A stretch of DNA of 64,000 nucleotides from contig NC_133326.1 of NCBI RefSeq assembly GCF_042186555.1, positions 100,317,452 through 100,381,451 on the forward strand, given 5' to 3'. Within the stretch, counting starts at the first letter, position 1; every line of letters begins with the position of its first letter. The stretch is from Aquarana catesbeiana (Eukaryota; Chordata; Amphibia; Anura; Ranidae). Under the pieces are notes generated by a model. That model had not been told where the DNA came from and did no database searches. It worked only from the letters and a program-made list of their open reading frames with translations. Below, in pieces: positions 1 to 11,899 of this stretch. A program made the position numbers and the translations under genes.

Positions 1-338
1 CCTCTCTTTTTATTTCTATTGCATTGGTTTCAATGACTCATAAATTTTATAAGAGCATTGCCATGGAAGAAACTGGCATACTGGGAATTACTGTTCCATA
101 ACAGTTGTACAGTCTTATGTTACATAATTTTAATAGAATGTAATAGATTAAAACACACAGTTGACAACATTTTAAAATTATTTCCATAGAACACTATTTT
201 GTCCACCAGCCTGTTGAGAAATAGCTTAGAGATTCAAATCTGTAACTGAAATTATGAGCTATAGCATCTTGTAACTCCTCTTCATAGCCCCTCCTGCAAT
301 ACTATTTTAGATTAACCTAAACTGTTCAGCAAAAATAA
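1..338. other. AT-rich intron sequence, nothing recognised
   Basis: No open frame with protein character, no terminal inverted repeat and no tandem repeat was seen. Confidence 0.5.
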
Positions 339-586
339 TGGGGTTGATTTACTAATAGGCAAATAGACTGTGCACTTTACAAAGTCCAGAGCTTAGTAAA
401 TGAGGTAAAGCTTTACTTTGCAGAGAATACCCAATCACATGCAAGAAAATATTAAAAAAAAAAAACAATTTTGCTTGCATGTGATTGGATGATGGAAGTC
501 AGCAGAGCTTCTATTCATTTACTAAGCTCTGGAGCAACTGCTCTTGCAAAGTGCACATTCCATTTGCCCTTAGTAAATCAGCCCCA
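339..586. repeat. Foldback miniature element, TGGGGTTGATTTACTAA family
   Basis: The left end TGGGGTTGATTTACTAA is mirrored at the right end (TTAGTAAATC(A)GCCCCA). The arms also pair further in: CAGAGCTTAGTAAATGA with CATTTACTAAGCTCTG, and CCAATCACATGCAAG with CTTGCATGTGATTGG. This makes an almost complete 248-bp hairpin with an A-rich centre. A shorter relative is at 45684-45854. No clear target duplication is visible. Confidence 0.8.
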
Positions 587-623
587 TTGTGTTGTGTTTT
601 GGTTCTTTCTTTTACACTGCTTC

Positions 624-898
624 CCTAAGGCCAGCCATAAACGGAGCAAATTTATTTTCTGCAACCACAGAGTTGACAGGGGAATTCCTCCTGCCAAGCC
701 ATTGTGTTCTCCCAGCGTAGGGGGGTGGTCAGGGGAAGCCGTCCTCGCTGGGAGAACATAGTAATTATTGCTAGCAGCTATAGCAGTCGCTGGCAATAAT
801 CGCATTTAAAATCCGTCAGTTTGGTTTATACCAAAGTTGTAACCAAGCTGATCGGTACATTCAGCCTGCCCATACATGCCCATCTATGGCTGGCTTAA
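624..898. repeat. Miniature element with GGCCAGCCATA ends
   Basis: The left end CTAAGGCCAGCCATA is mirrored by TATGGCTGGCTTAA at the right. The interior has a weak inverted pair around 704-755 (TTCTCCCAGCG / CGCTGGGAGAA). The right TTAA (895-898) is also the first four bases of the next element. Relatives with GCTGGCCATA ends are at 6171, 7537, 17179, 20093, 27126 and 39191. Confidence 0.7.
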
Positions 899-1332
899 AG
901 CAGTAGTAAACTGCCACTTAAATAAAAATAAAGTGCCCCACACTGCAGGTTTAAATCATAATATACTAGTATGCATAGCATATTAGCACATTATGACAGA
1001 CTTGCCTGTAAAATCCCTCCTGCGTAGCACTGTCACTGATCCCTGGCGCTGCCATCTTCACCCGGTCTTCCTTCCGGATTTGCGGGCTTTGACTGTATGA
1101 ATGGACGGGGCCCCGGTGATGTCACTCCCGCGCATGCACACAAGAGCCCTTAGCTCCAGCACGGAGCTCTGAAGGTAGACCAGGGGATGCTGTCCCTTCA
1201 GAGCGTATACGTCCTTGTGAATATCTCCTAAACAGTGCAAGTTTAGGAGATATTCACTGTACCTACAGGTAAGCCTTATTATGGAATTACCTGTAGGCAC
1301 AAGTTCAAAAGTGGAGTTTACCTACACTTTAA
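895..1332. repeat. TTAA-bounded twin-hairpin element, copy 1
   Basis: The element runs from TTAAAGCAGTAGTAAAC to GTTTACCTACACTTTAA and is bounded by TTAA at both ends, as in T2/Kolobok or piggyBac-type transposition. Near the right end are two perfect or near-perfect hairpins: ATATCTCCTAAAC..GTTTAGGAGATAT (1219-1255) and CCTACAGGTAA..TTACCTGTAGG (1262-1297). Copies at about 20244-20602 and 35461-35901 keep both hairpins. No transposase frame is present. Confidence 0.75.
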
Positions 1333-1647
1333 GGGCTCACAAAAAACTTCTCTTTATAGTAATACTCCTGCATTAAAGTATATGTTGAGCCAAACCCTTT
1401 TTTTTTGTTTTCTAGCAATTTTTTTTCTGCCTGTGCTGCTTTTGGACATTTACCTTCAGATTCTGTTTGGTGAAACGCTGTCACAAAGGGGATCTCTCTG
1501 GAGGAGTTCCTGATAGCAGTCAAAAACCCAAATTGGCGTTCTAACCCCTCCCCAAAAGTTTTCACTGGTCATACACTTGGTGGCAAAATCAAATATTGCT
1601 AGGATATTTCCTCTCCAGGTTGAATGTTTTACTTTCATAAGAATAGC

Positions 1648-1774
1648 GTGAATCAGGAAAATACCGCATTGTGGCCCCTACATGGAGCTGATGATCATAG
1701 GAAATACGGTACTTATTTACTATGGTTGTCCGCTCCATCTAGTGGCCATATTGTAGTATTTTCCTGAATTATGT
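1648..1774. repeat. Short inverted-repeat element
   Basis: AATCAGGAAAATACCGCA at the left pairs with TGTAGTATTTTCCTGAATT at the right, and the pairing extends through the GTGGCC / GGCCA motif. This is a roughly 120-bp hairpin with no coding capacity. The superfamily is not recognised. Confidence 0.6.
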
Positions 1775-1970
1775 ATTTTTTATGACTAAGGACTTGTACA
1801 GAAAATGGCCTAGTACATATGAATATACATGCAGTTTCACAGGGTGAATAGCTCTGAAATGTATTTTATAAATACAACCCTTAAAGTAAATTACAATATA
1901 ATCATTTCAAGGTCTGACTATGCTGGAATATTCTATCCTGCTAAGATAGCAAGAAAATAAAGGATTTATA

Positions 1971-2369
1971 CATGGGTTGGACAAAATTATGGAAACAAGT
2001 ATGGTAAAAGAACAAAATTGCTACTGAATATGGTGTTGGACCTCCTTTGGCATTCAAGACAGCCTGGGAATGACAAATATAAGTCTTAGATGGTGGATAA
2101 TGGAATCTGATACCACTTTTAATGCAAAAAATCCAGGTCACAATCCTGCACAATGTCCTTTTTGTGTCTCTTCGGTCAGTTGACCATGTCGACCACGCTT
2201 ATGTGCACGCAGTGAATGGCGAAAGTGAGGTTTCCCACCTGTTAGCTAGGCGTCTCATCACACAGCGGAAGGAAAATAATGTTACATCACTTCCGCTTTC
2301 AACATGAAACATGTCGTCACTTTCACACCTGCAAATCATGTAGTATTTCCATATTTTTGTCCAACCCCC
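1971..2369. mobile_element. Non-autonomous Tc1/mariner-type element
   Basis: Terminal inverted repeats GGGTTGGACAAAATTATGG (left) and CCATATTTTTGTCCAACCC (right) are flanked by TA on both sides (1969-1970 and 2370-2371), the Tc1/mariner target duplication. The 399-bp interior has no transposase frame. Confidence 0.75.
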
Positions 2370-2687
2370 TATATTTTGGCATTTATTAAAACAGCTATTG
2401 TACAGTTTTTTTTTAAGGCAGGTGGTATGAGTATACACAAACAGGGCAATTTGTTTCTGATATGACAAGGATTTAATACTCAAATCAGTCAATCATGGGA
2501 AATCATAGGGGAGAAATGAATGATTTCCCATAGACTTGCTTGTTGTTCTGTTACCTGCATGTAATGAAGCATATCTTAAACAGATGATGCAGCAAAACTA
2601 AAGCCCACCACTCTGTACGGTCCTTCACAATGATAACCTCTCTCATTAGCCTGCAGAACATCATTTTCCATCCCTGGTTGCTTGAAA

Positions 2688-3161
2688 TATTTTAGAAGAA
2701 TAACAAACGTTATACTTACCTGTTCTGTGCAGGTGGTTTTACACAAAGCAGCCCAGATCCTCCTCTTCACGGGTGCTTCTTCGATGCTCCTGGCCCCTCC
2801 CTTCTGTCGAGTGCCCCCACAGCAAGCAGCTTGCTATGGGGCCACCTGAGCCGAGCAGCAGCTCCGTGTGTCCATTCATACACAGAGTTGCGATTCCCCC
2901 CGCCCCCTCTCACTCTTTATTGGCTAACTGACGTTGACAGCAGCAGGAGCCAATGGTGCGGCTGCAGTGTCTCAGCCAATCAGGAGGGAGAGTCCCGGAC
3001 GGCGGAGACACTCGTGGACATCGCTGGACAGAGATGGGGCTCAGGTAAGTATTAGGGGGGGGTGAGGGGGGCTGCTGCACACAGGTTTTTTTTTTTTTTT
3101 CATCTTAGTACATAGAATGCATTATGATAAAAAAAAAAACCTTCTGCCTTAACCACTTTAA
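2688..3161. repeat. TTAA-type element, CTTACCTGTTCTRTGCA family, copy 1
   Basis: This aligns in order with 6949-7325: TTATACTTACCTGTTCTGTGCA, a GC-rich middle with CCCCCACAGCAAGC / GCTTGCTATGGGG as an inverted pair, a poly-T tract, then AACCACTTTAA. The left end is degraded. The short open frame 2831-3055 falls in this GC-rich repeat middle and is not supported as a gene. Confidence 0.65.
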
Positions 3162-3813
3162 GACTGTTTCTTTTAAATGTTTGATATATGTTGGTCTGCT
3201 ATACATAAAACCAAATAAAGGTTAAATAAAAAATAATAAAACGACTTTAAGACAAAAAAAAATCACTTCAACTATGGGAAGCCTATGTGTTGGACTGTAG
3301 TTTAGTTTAAATTATGGTTATGTATAATTATGTATTGGCAAGATGATATGAAAGGTGGGTGTGAAAACGGGACAGCTGTGTTTTTATACACAACTAATAC
3401 ATGTATAATTTTCAGAAGTTGAAAACCATATTGTTCATAAAAAACATGCTTTTTGCCTGTGATGGAAAATACCGCAAAATTCATGACAGTGCAGCTGGAG
3501 AGAGCGAGCTCAGAGGGTGGGTATATAATGTTACAGTGGGTGGTTGAGCTAAACTTACTTCTCAATAAATAACAAATGGTCTGCTATAAAATAAAGAGTA
3601 CTTTGTTGCTAATGATTGGTATACAGTGTCAATCCTTCTTTTGTAGCCACTTCATCACTGTATCTGAGCTATTTTTTAGGCCTAAAACCCATGGGCATTT
3701 CTGTTCTGTAATCCATTTCTCCAATCCAATATGTGTTTAGAATTGTTCCAGGCATTATCTGGGTGCATGTGCTACCACTTGTGTTCTTATGTGTTGGTTC
3801 CATCATCCATTGA
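3162..3813. other. Intron sequence, nothing recognised
   Basis: AT-rich with no inverted terminal repeats or coding signal recognised. ORFs here are short and unremarkable. Confidence 0.4.
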
Positions 3814-4271
3814 AGTGTTACTCAACCCACAACGGTAAAATCAGTGTGTATGCCGTAAAGCATGCTTGTTATACTCACTGTGGAACCTAAGGGGTTAATC
3901 CTCTGCATTGTGTATAAAGACTGTGTGATCCTGTCTTCTCTGATCCTCCTCCTCTTTAACCAACTTCAATCCATCTCCTGATAGAACAGAGCATTATGGG
4001 ACAAGCTGCACATGCTCAGTTTGGTGTGTATTGCTAGAGAGGTTTTTTTTTTTTCTTGGGAGAGTGCATGTGATCAGCAGAGGGCCAATCGGCACTCTCC
4101 AGAGGATCAGGGGAAAATGAAAACTCCTCCTACAAGCTTTAACCAATCACCGATAGATACTTCTCATGAAATAAAGGTATTTAGCAGTTTATATTTACTA
4201 AAGTAATTGCATTTTCATGTTCTGTGGGAAACCAGATATAGTAAATGCCGGGTCCTGGGTTTAGTAACACT
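3814..4271. repeat. Inverted-repeat element with AGTGTTACT termini
   Basis: AGTGTTACTCAACCCA at the left is mirrored by TGGGTTTAGTAACACT at the right. TGA flanks both sides (3811-3813 and 4272-4274), a possible 3-bp target duplication. The interior has a CACTCTCC / GGAGAGTG type inverted pair around 4060-4100. It is non-coding. Confidence 0.65.
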
Positions 4272-4686
4272 TGATAAATTTAACTACCCTTTCACCTCTG
4301 TTGGCATGTATTACCTTCATATGACCTTATTATTGTATATAGTTTAAATGACTTTAAATGAAAGCTGAAATGAGGGAAATACAAGGGACGGAGTAATCTC
4401 TAAAAATGCAAGTTGCCTTGGTTTCTTATCCTATAGCCCTAATACTTTCTAAAGCTGTGATACCGTACATGTGTGAATTGATTGGTTCCTCCGTCCATGG
4501 TTGACAGCATGTATAGAGGATTCCCTGTTTCCGGCTATTGTATGCAGTGGCTCCTGAATATCCAGACAGTGCCTGCATGAGATTAAACGCAAGCAGTGTT
4601 TACCAAAAATTTTCCAGTCGGCTCCATCAACTGAAGCTGATCGAAAGATCGACTTTTGATGAGCGGAGTTGTGTCTACAGGGTCAC

Positions 4687-5098
4687 CTTATGCCTTGCAC
4701 ACACGGGCGGACTTTTCGACCGGACTGGACCGATGGGACGAATCCGTCGGACAATCTGACCGTGTGTGGGCTTCATCAGACCTGCAGCGGACTTTTTCAG
4801 TCAAAAATCAGACGGACCTTAGATTTGGAACATGTTTTAAAGCTTCCCGACGGACTCGAGTCCGGTCGAAAAATCCGCTCATCTGTATGCTAGTCTGACG
4901 GACGAAAACCGACGCTAGGGCAGATATTGGCTACTGGCTATCAACTTCCTTATTTTAGTCTGGTCGTACGTCATCAAGTACGAATCCATCGGACTTAGGT
5001 GTGATCGTGCGTAGGCAAGTCCGTTCGTTCGAAAGTCCGTCGGAAAGACCGTCGGACCTTTGATGCCGAAAAGTCCGCCCGTGTGTACACAGCATAAG
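4687..5098. repeat. GTACACACG-terminus element, copy a
   Basis: Left CCTTATGCCTTGCACACACGG pairs with right CCGTGTGTACACAGCATAAGG (21-mers given in split sense: the shared core is GCACACACGG / CCGTGTGTAC). The interior carries the conserved core CTACTGGCTATCAACTTC and GTCGTACGTCATC, shared in either orientation with copies at 14760 and 59216. Repeated CGGAC words fill both arms. It is non-coding; overlapping ORFs here are artefacts of the repeat. Confidence 0.8.
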
Positions 5099-5732
5099 GC
5101 TCAAATGTTAGCCAATTCAGCAGGAATCATCTGACTATCTATGGCCACATTTTTTTTTATAACAGGTAATCTATGTCTACCTTAATTCACATCCCAGTAG
5201 TAAGTATTGCATAAGAGGGATTCTGACTTACTCTCACCCCACACATGTTGCATGCTGTGTGACCTGACATTCAAATCAGAGACAGACCGGAAACTGCTTT
5301 CAGAAGGAGGCCAACAATAGCATTGTCCATGTTTGGCAAATGACAAATTTACTTGATAAAAGAGGAAGTAGTAGCTATGTTAGGAGGACACTAGGCATTG
5401 CAAAACAACTTGAATTGTCTTTGCCCAACACTACTTTTTAGACTTCAGTAGAAGTGCCGTCCTGCAGTTCACATTGTGACATTTTATTAGAAATGAGTGG
5501 ACTTGCCCAACAGCTCTAGCATGACATCCAACAAACTCCAGATAAATATAGAGGAGCTGATTGGACCATCAGTGAACATCTTAAAGCTGAACTCCAGGGA
5601 AAGGAAAAATGCTTACTTGCAATGCTGATACCTCCACACTGTAAGGGTTAAATGCTCATTTAGGTCAAAGGGACCACAAAAAGCAGTTTTACTCACCCAT
5701 TCCTCCTTTCTCCCATAGATTCTGTCCAGGCT

Positions 5733-6174
5733 GTAAGGCTTCGTGTACACGGGACAGTTTAACAACCTCTCCTGAACGATTTAACTTGACAGATAGTAAC
5801 CCAGGTTTAAAACGTCCGTTTTGCTGCATTTAGCAGCGTTTTGCTACGTTTGCATTTAGAAGCGTTTTTTTTTTTTTTTTAAATAGCCAAAAATGAAAAA
5901 CACCTGTAAACGAAACGCAGCTAAATGCGAGTTACCACGTTTAGCCACGTTTTAGAAGTGTTTGGAGCTTGAAATGCCTCTAAACTCAGCTTCTGAACCC
6001 ATTTTTTTGCGTTCCTAAAAAAGCCTCTAAACTCAACTCCGTAGAAATTACTGGAAACGACCGTGTGTACATGTACTGATAAAATAACATAGAGGAGAGT
6101 TCAGGAGCAGTTGAAAAAAATGCCCAACTGCTCCTAAAGGTCCGTTTACCAGCAGCAGTGTACATGAGGCCTAA
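5733..6174. repeat. GTGTACACGGG-terminus element, copy 1
   Basis: It begins AAGGCTTCGTGTACACGGG and ends GTGTACATGAGGCCTAA. It aligns along its length with 49853-50232: GAACGATTTAACTTGACAGA, GCGAGTTACC, CTCTAAACTCA and TGTGTACATG all appear in the same order. It is inserted in the 5581 element and non-coding. Confidence 0.75.
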
Positions 6175-6590
6175 AGCAGGCCATACATGGTCGCATTTTG
6201 AACAAATTTTCTTTTCAAAATCAGAAAGTTTTTTTTTTTTTTTTTTTGTGATCCGATAATGCCACCATTGATTTTCGAAATTTGGCCGACCAAGCCTTCA
6301 ATTTCACCGCATGTTGCTACAGAAAAGAATTTTCGTGGCCGGGAATCTTCTTTTCTCTCCGTAAATTTTCTTTTCTTATTACATTTCTCGCACGATTCTC
6401 CCATCATTGATTAGAAAATCGTTAGTTTTTCAAAAAATTTCCAACATGTCCGATTGATCAAATTTGATTGCCGCATGAAAATCGGCCATTGCTGCATCCC
6501 ACTAATGGTAAGAAATTCATACGAAAATTCTTAGATATGGTTTTAGAAAGAAAATTCTTTCGAAATTCAAACTGTGTATGGCTGGAATAA
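6171..6590. repeat. Miniature element with GGCCATACATGG end
   Basis: It runs from CTAAAGCAGGCCATACATGG to CTGTGTATGGCTGG, with inverted ends. The interior is rich in GAAAATT words in both orientations. It abuts the previous element, sharing CTAA at 6171-6174. It contains an 18-20 base poly-T tract. Confidence 0.65.
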
Positions 6591-6840
6591 GGCTGGTCTC
6601 CACAGGCTCTTCTGCCCCATACTCCGGCGGTAACCGATCCTCTGATGTTATCAAATCCAATGCAGAACTCCCTGCATAGGACGTGAAGACGCCATGGGAC
6701 GATCCACTGCTGGAGGAGAGAGCTGGCTATGGGAAAGTGAAGGATTGTGTAAGTAAAACTGCTTTTTGTGGCCCTCTAGACCTAAACAAGCATTTATCAT
6801 TTACTGCGTGGGGGGCAGACCCACTACAAGGGAGCATTTG

Positions 6841-6875
<35 letters not shown>

Positions 6876-6948
6876 GAGATGGGTTTAAACCTTTATATGT
6901 ATTATATACACTAAATATATTAGCATGCACAAAGGCACAGTAAAACTA

Positions 6949-7325
6949 TTAAAGTGTTTCTAAATGCAACTTTTTAGAATTAAAATAATAAATATGTTAT
7001 ACTTACAGTACCTGTTCTATGCAATGGCATTGCGCAGAACGGCCCCTTCCTCCTCTTCTGGGGTCCCCTGCCAGTGCTCTCCGCTCCTTCTCTTTTGTGT
7101 CTGCCCCCATAGCAAGCCACATATTATGGGGGCAGACATGCGGCCTTGCCCGCTCCTATCTGCTCACAGGATTCGACTGGCAGCAGCGGGAGCTAATGCC
7201 TAATGGAGGATTTTGGGGGTAAGTGAAGAAGGATGGGGCACAGCAAGTGGCAAAACCTTTTTTTACCTTTTTAATGTAGGGAATGCATTAAGGTAAAAAA
7301 TGTTTTAGCTTTAGAACCACTTTAA
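6949..7325. repeat. TTAA-type element, CTTACCTGTTCTRTGCA family, copy 2
   Basis: It runs from TTAAAGTGTTTCTAAATGC to TTTAGAACCACTTTAA, bounded by TTAA (6949-6952 and 7322-7325), and is the better-preserved relative of 2688-3161. The inverted pair GCCCCCATAGC / ATTATGGGGGCAGAC lies in the middle. Its last TTAA is shared with the first TTAA of the next element. Confidence 0.75.
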
Positions 7326-8122
7326 AGTGGATGTAAACGCAATTTTTTTTTAATCATACTGTAGAGTATAAGATTTCCTATCATTTGAGCCCAGTCTTGC
7401 CACAAAGAGTTAATCCATCTCTGAGCAATCCTCTTTTATTGTTCAGTGAGAAAAATCTTGACAAACTGAGAAAAACTTTGTCAAATCCTCCCCCTTGCTG
7501 TGAGTGACAGGTGATTTACATATCTCGTGCACTAGCCTAAGGCTGGCCATACACCTATAGATTATCTGCAGATTTTCTATGGTTAGATGGAAAAAGTGGG
7601 AGATTCCTCCATCCACACAGTTTAGCGAACATGGAGAGATCTGTTGCACATTTTCTATCTAACCATAGAAAATCTGCAGATAATCTATAGGTGTATGGCC
7701 AGCTTAAGACATGCATTATTTTTTAATTCCCTCCCCCACTCCTTTCTTCAGCAGCTCTGCAAGGATTGGCTGTTCCACACGTCACCATGATTTGGCATGC
7801 TGAAGTCATGTGGTTACTTTCCTGTCTTTTCACTGGATGTTAGAGATCATAGCAGAAGTTCAGTGTTAGAAATACACAGGAGAAAATGAATATTGATAAG
7901 GGGAGTGTAGAGGTGGGCGGGGAGTCTACTGACATCAGGACTCCACCCACCGAGCTCCAGACAACAGACCCACCCACAGAATATGCAGTTTTTCGGGTCT
8001 AATAACAGACAGAGGGGAGACATTTGACAGGTAAAGATACATGCAGGAGGCATGTATATCCTTATAGATAACCCCTATGGCAATAGTTTAGAAAGGATGA
8101 CATTGGGTTTACATCCACTTTA
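7322..8122. repeat. TTAA-bounded element with AAAGTGGATGTAAAC ends
   Basis: TTAAAGTGGATGTAAACGC at the left is mirrored by GGGTTTACATCCACTTTAA at the right, with TTAA at both ends. A nearly perfect palindromic element (7537-7707) is inserted in it. No transposase frame. The terminal motif resembles that of 35461-35901. Confidence 0.8.
7537..7707. repeat. Nearly perfect palindromic miniature element
   Basis: The first 40 bases or so (CTAAGGCTGGCCATACACC..ATAGATTATCTGCAG) are mirrored almost base for base at the right (CTGCAGATAATCTAT..GGTGTATGGCCAGCTTAA). The near-identity of the arms suggests a recent insertion or recent arm correction. It is nested in 7322-8122. Confidence 0.85.
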
Positions 8123-9144
8123 AGGTCATAGTGAGTCAGTCCAAAAAGATTGGTACTGCCTCACTACAACCTTAATGGTTGAACCTAGACAAGCCCTACA
8201 CCATAGAGCCAGTACAGTTATATCTTGCACTGATGAGTGCTAAGAAGTTTGAAAAAGCTGTATGCAAGTGGGCTCAGTGCAATTGTGGCTATATCTGTGC
8301 CATATATCAGCCGGTCTGGATGCACAAATACCCAAACGACATTAAAAAACAATTATTTGTATGATCCCACCCACTTACCCATAGGCCGTGACTGAGCTTG
8401 TTGTTTTTGGGTTTTGTGCAGGTCATGAGGACATGTAAATATCGTAGATAGATGGATACTAATGGCAAACAAATTCAGAATACAGTAATACAGCCAGGAT
8501 ACTCTACCCCCTACACTCCCCCCTCCCCCAGCTTTGCCGTAACACTATAGTCAGTGTATGACCCCCAGCTGGCAATCATTACCCATTGAAAAATGAGTAC
8601 TGTATTTGCTTTTTTAGCAGCAGTCAAAATTTAACGCTGGGTGCCAGTTGAATGCCAATTCAGATTATGCTTGTTATTGACTAATATTCATTTAACAATG
8701 TAGCGAGAGTCAATTAACCATCCAGTTTAGTTGTATATGAAACAGGATACAAATTCGTCAAAGAGGGGCATGTGTCTAAAAGTTTTCTGTATGGTCTTCT
8801 GATTTCAGTTTATCCAGAACCAAATGTGCATTCCTCAAATTAAAAGGTTACAGTATGATCTTCAACGTCTTCATGTGGGATCACCAGATGTCACATTAGT
8901 AGGAGTCCTCCTCTAGTATTGTAGGTCTTGGGGTCTGAGAAGATGGTACTAATCAAGTTTTAAAAAGAAAATCTGTCTTCGATAAAAGAGCAGATCTGTC
9001 ATGAAAGAGATATGGCATACTTCTTTCTGCCATTGCCAGCTTATTTTAGGAGTTGATAGTTCTCTGGCTGTCATGCTCATTTTCTGGCTTCACTCTTTAA
9101 TCATTTACAGATCCACCACAGATGTGCAGGCAGGGAGCTCAGAC
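8123..9144. other. Intron sequence, nothing recognised
   Basis: No inverted terminal repeats, tandem repeats or coding signal. A C-rich run is at 8508-8530. Confidence 0.4.
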
Positions 9145-9317
9145 TACACTGGCATGCTTATTCTGGAGCCGTGATCCAGCAAGTAGTTACACTGGCATGC
9201 TTATTCTGGAGCCGTAATCCAGCAAGTAGTTACACTGGCATGCTTATTCTGGAGCCGTGATCCAGCAAGTAGTTACACTGGCATGCTTTATTCTGGAGCC
9301 GTGATCCAGCAAGTAGT
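9145..9317. repeat. 43-bp minisatellite, four units
   Basis: The unit starts TACACTGGCATGCTTATTCT and ends CAAGTAGT, with period 43. Units are at 9145, 9188, 9231 and 9274. They are almost identical: one A for G in unit 2 and one extra T in unit 4. The array is therefore young or homogenised. Confidence 0.95.
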
Positions 9318-9716
9318 AAAAATAGTTCCACTGTTTGATAACACATGGCAACACGCTTTCTCCATTGCAGTGCTGTTCATTGTGAATGGGCTATGCAGTT
9401 TGTGCCATTTTTGCCTTGCCTTGTGGGTTGCTATTTGGGTACACCCGTTTTCATTTATCAACCACAATTCATTTTTTTCTTATAAAATATACTTTGAAGA
9501 ATTTTTAAAGGAAACCTGTGGTCAGGGCATACGCCTTCCTTTTATAACAACAGCATTGTAATAGCCATACATGCAACAGTTATTTTTGAAAATCCAATAT
9601 AACCCATTTTGGTAATTCTTCTTTAAGATTTGCCAGTCTGTTGGCCATCAATTTTCTGAATTCCCTGCATGCTTTGCAGCTTCTCCTCTACTGCTTTTCA
9701 GTTTCTAAAGACTATA

Positions 9717-9962
9717 TACAGTTGTGCTCATACATACATACATGCCCTGGCAGAATTTATGATTTCTTGGCCCTTTTTTTATGAATAATAACACAAAAAC
9801 TTTTCTTTTACTCATTGTTAGTGTTTGGCTGAAGCCATTTATTATCAATCAACTGTCTTTACTCTTTTTAAATCATAATGGCAACAGAAACTACCCAAAT
9901 AACCCTGATCAAAAGTTTACATACCCTTGTGATTTTGGCCTGATAACATGCACACAAGAGGA
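9717..9962. mobile_element. Tc1-type transposon end fragment
   Basis: TACAGTTGTGCTCATA at the left, then TTTGGCTGAAGCCATTTATT and CCTGATCAAAAGTTTACATA in order, match the long terminal region of a vertebrate Tc1 family as I recall it. No transposase or right end follows, so this is a truncated copy. Confidence 0.7.
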
Positions 9963-10240
9963 GCCGGTGATGACACTTTCCGGTGTTTCGTAATCAAGGA
10001 AGTGCAATGAGGAGAGCTGTCCCATTGTAAAATGATCGTTTGAGGTGTTTTTATCACTAATTAAATGTGAGTGCATATGTTTAAGAAATTTTAATTAAAA
10101 GCAAGATTCAATCTTGCGCGATGATGGTGATTTTTTATTTTCTTTGAGAAATTGAACCTGGAGAAATACATTTTATGAGGAGAAGTTTAGTTTGTGCTGT
10201 CAACGACACTGCCAACCATCAAATGGCTGGTATCATAACT

Positions 10241-10965
10241 CAGTGGTTCTCAACCTCATGGGATTGTAGGTCGCACACCTAAATTTTCTAAACATCTTAT
10301 TATTAAAAACACTGAACAACAGATTTGGTATTAAAATGGCCGCGGCACCTATATTGGTATTCAAATTTGAAATCCAATAACTTTATTCAAATAACAATCA
10401 AATAATAAATAAATAAACTTATATTAAAAATGTTAAAAACAAACTCTAAACTCGCTCAGTCATAGAACTCGAGCTATAAATGAATCATTTCATTAAAACA
10501 AAGTCCCCCCTTGATTCAAGGGTGACATAACCACATAATGGTGCCAGTGACAAGGGTGGGAGGGAAGGGGAGCTCCAGCCAAGCCGATCCAGGACAACTG
10601 TGAGCGGGTCTTGTCACAACAGGGGTTTTTATAGACCCCAACGCCTGTGGAAAAAACGTGTTTCCCACCTAAAAGCCTCGTGACAAGCCCACTCCTTCTT
10701 CTTTTCTTTTTTTTTTAAATAAAAACTTAAATCTTTTAATAAACAGCGCGGCAACCAGAAACCCATGTTGTGAACCCTTAATTGTGCCCACTATTCAGTC
10801 CTCAAGTACCCCCAATGGGCCATGTTTTTAGGTTTTCTTTTACTTTGCACAGCTGCTTTAAATCAATATCAATTACATGGTATTGATAAGAGCTATTTTA
10901 TCTAAGGGAAGTTCCCAAAACATGGCCCATTAGGGGTACTTGAGGACTGAGGTTGAGAACCACTG
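10241..10965. mobile_element. hAT-type element with perfect 8-bp target duplication
   Basis: Ends CAGTGGTTCTCAACC and GGTTGAGAACCACTG form a perfect 15-bp inverted repeat. TCATAACT flanks both sides (10233-10240 and 10966-10973), an exact 8-bp duplication typical of hAT. Inside the right half is a second palindrome, about 10798-10950 (CAGTCCTCAAGTACCCC / GGGGTACTTGAGGACTGA). No transposase frame is seen, so it is non-autonomous. Confidence 0.92.
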
Positions 10966-10973
10966 TCATAACT

Positions 10974-11899
10974 GATCTCAATGGCAGTTGCAGATCAAAC
11001 AGATGCTAAGATGGCAGCTTCCTTGGTCGAAAAAGTATAGGAGGGTTTAATTCCGCTGTAAGTTTTTCACAAAACAATTCAATCAACCATAATATATTAA
11101 AGTAAACCTTTTCTAAGAGAAATACAGAGACTGACATTTCTGACTTCATTCTAAAAATGCAGATTGTCAGGGTGTTATACTAACCATCACTGACCCGGAA
11201 CAAGCATACATTTTTAAGCCATTATCAGCCTCAGTGACTCAAAATATTGTAGCCAAATGATCAACATAATAGCCAGACAATATTCAGAATGAGAAATGGG
11301 AGTCTCAGTTTTCTCTCAGTAAAGATTGGGTCCCATGGGCATGTATGTCATATGGTAATGCACACATGTAGGTGTGAATCAGAGTGGGCCGGAACTCTAA
11401 AAGTGAGCATTTACTATGTCATAGAAAACATCTAGAAATGTTAACTGTGCATAAACAGTGCACTAAAAATGTACCTTTTTGTCTTGAATTACTCCTGAAA
11501 TACAGGCGTGCATTCCTGGCATATAAGTGTGCCCAGGCACTCTTGTGTCTACAGGCTCATAGCTGTAAATCTGCACTGTGAGATGAAAATAACTGTTGCC
11601 ACAGACAGGTTAGACTTAGTGATGCTCATTATCCTCCTTGCTGGAGGCTCTAACAAGAGGAAGAAAAGCCTTGCCTCTATCAAGATGACTGCCTCTATAC
11701 ACTGGTGCAGAACAAAGAAATGTAAGTCAGTAATGGGGCAAAGATTAGCTTCAGCGAATTTACAGGCATTGCAGGTGACTAGTCCTTTGCCCTCTTCATC
11801 TTTTATGGTCACAGCTTCCAGAGTTTAGTTCCTCTTTTATCCAACCGCTGTTTTTAATTTTATATACTTAGATGGGAGCCCCCCTTGGGTTCTGCATAT
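10974..11899. other. Intron sequence, nothing recognised
   Basis: Several overlapping ORFs of up to 106 codons at 11384-11828 lack domain character, and both strands are open together, so they are not called as genes. Confidence 0.4.

Larger units (their letters stand above)
5581..6880. repeat. TTAA-type element split by two later insertions
   Basis: It begins TTAAAGCTGAACTCC. Its right part resumes after 6590 (GGCTGGTCTCCACAGG onward) and reaches a 26-base poly-T ending near 6870. Two other elements (5733-6174 and 6171-6590) sit inside. Restoring continuity across the insertions is inference; the right terminus is not clear. Confidence 0.45.
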
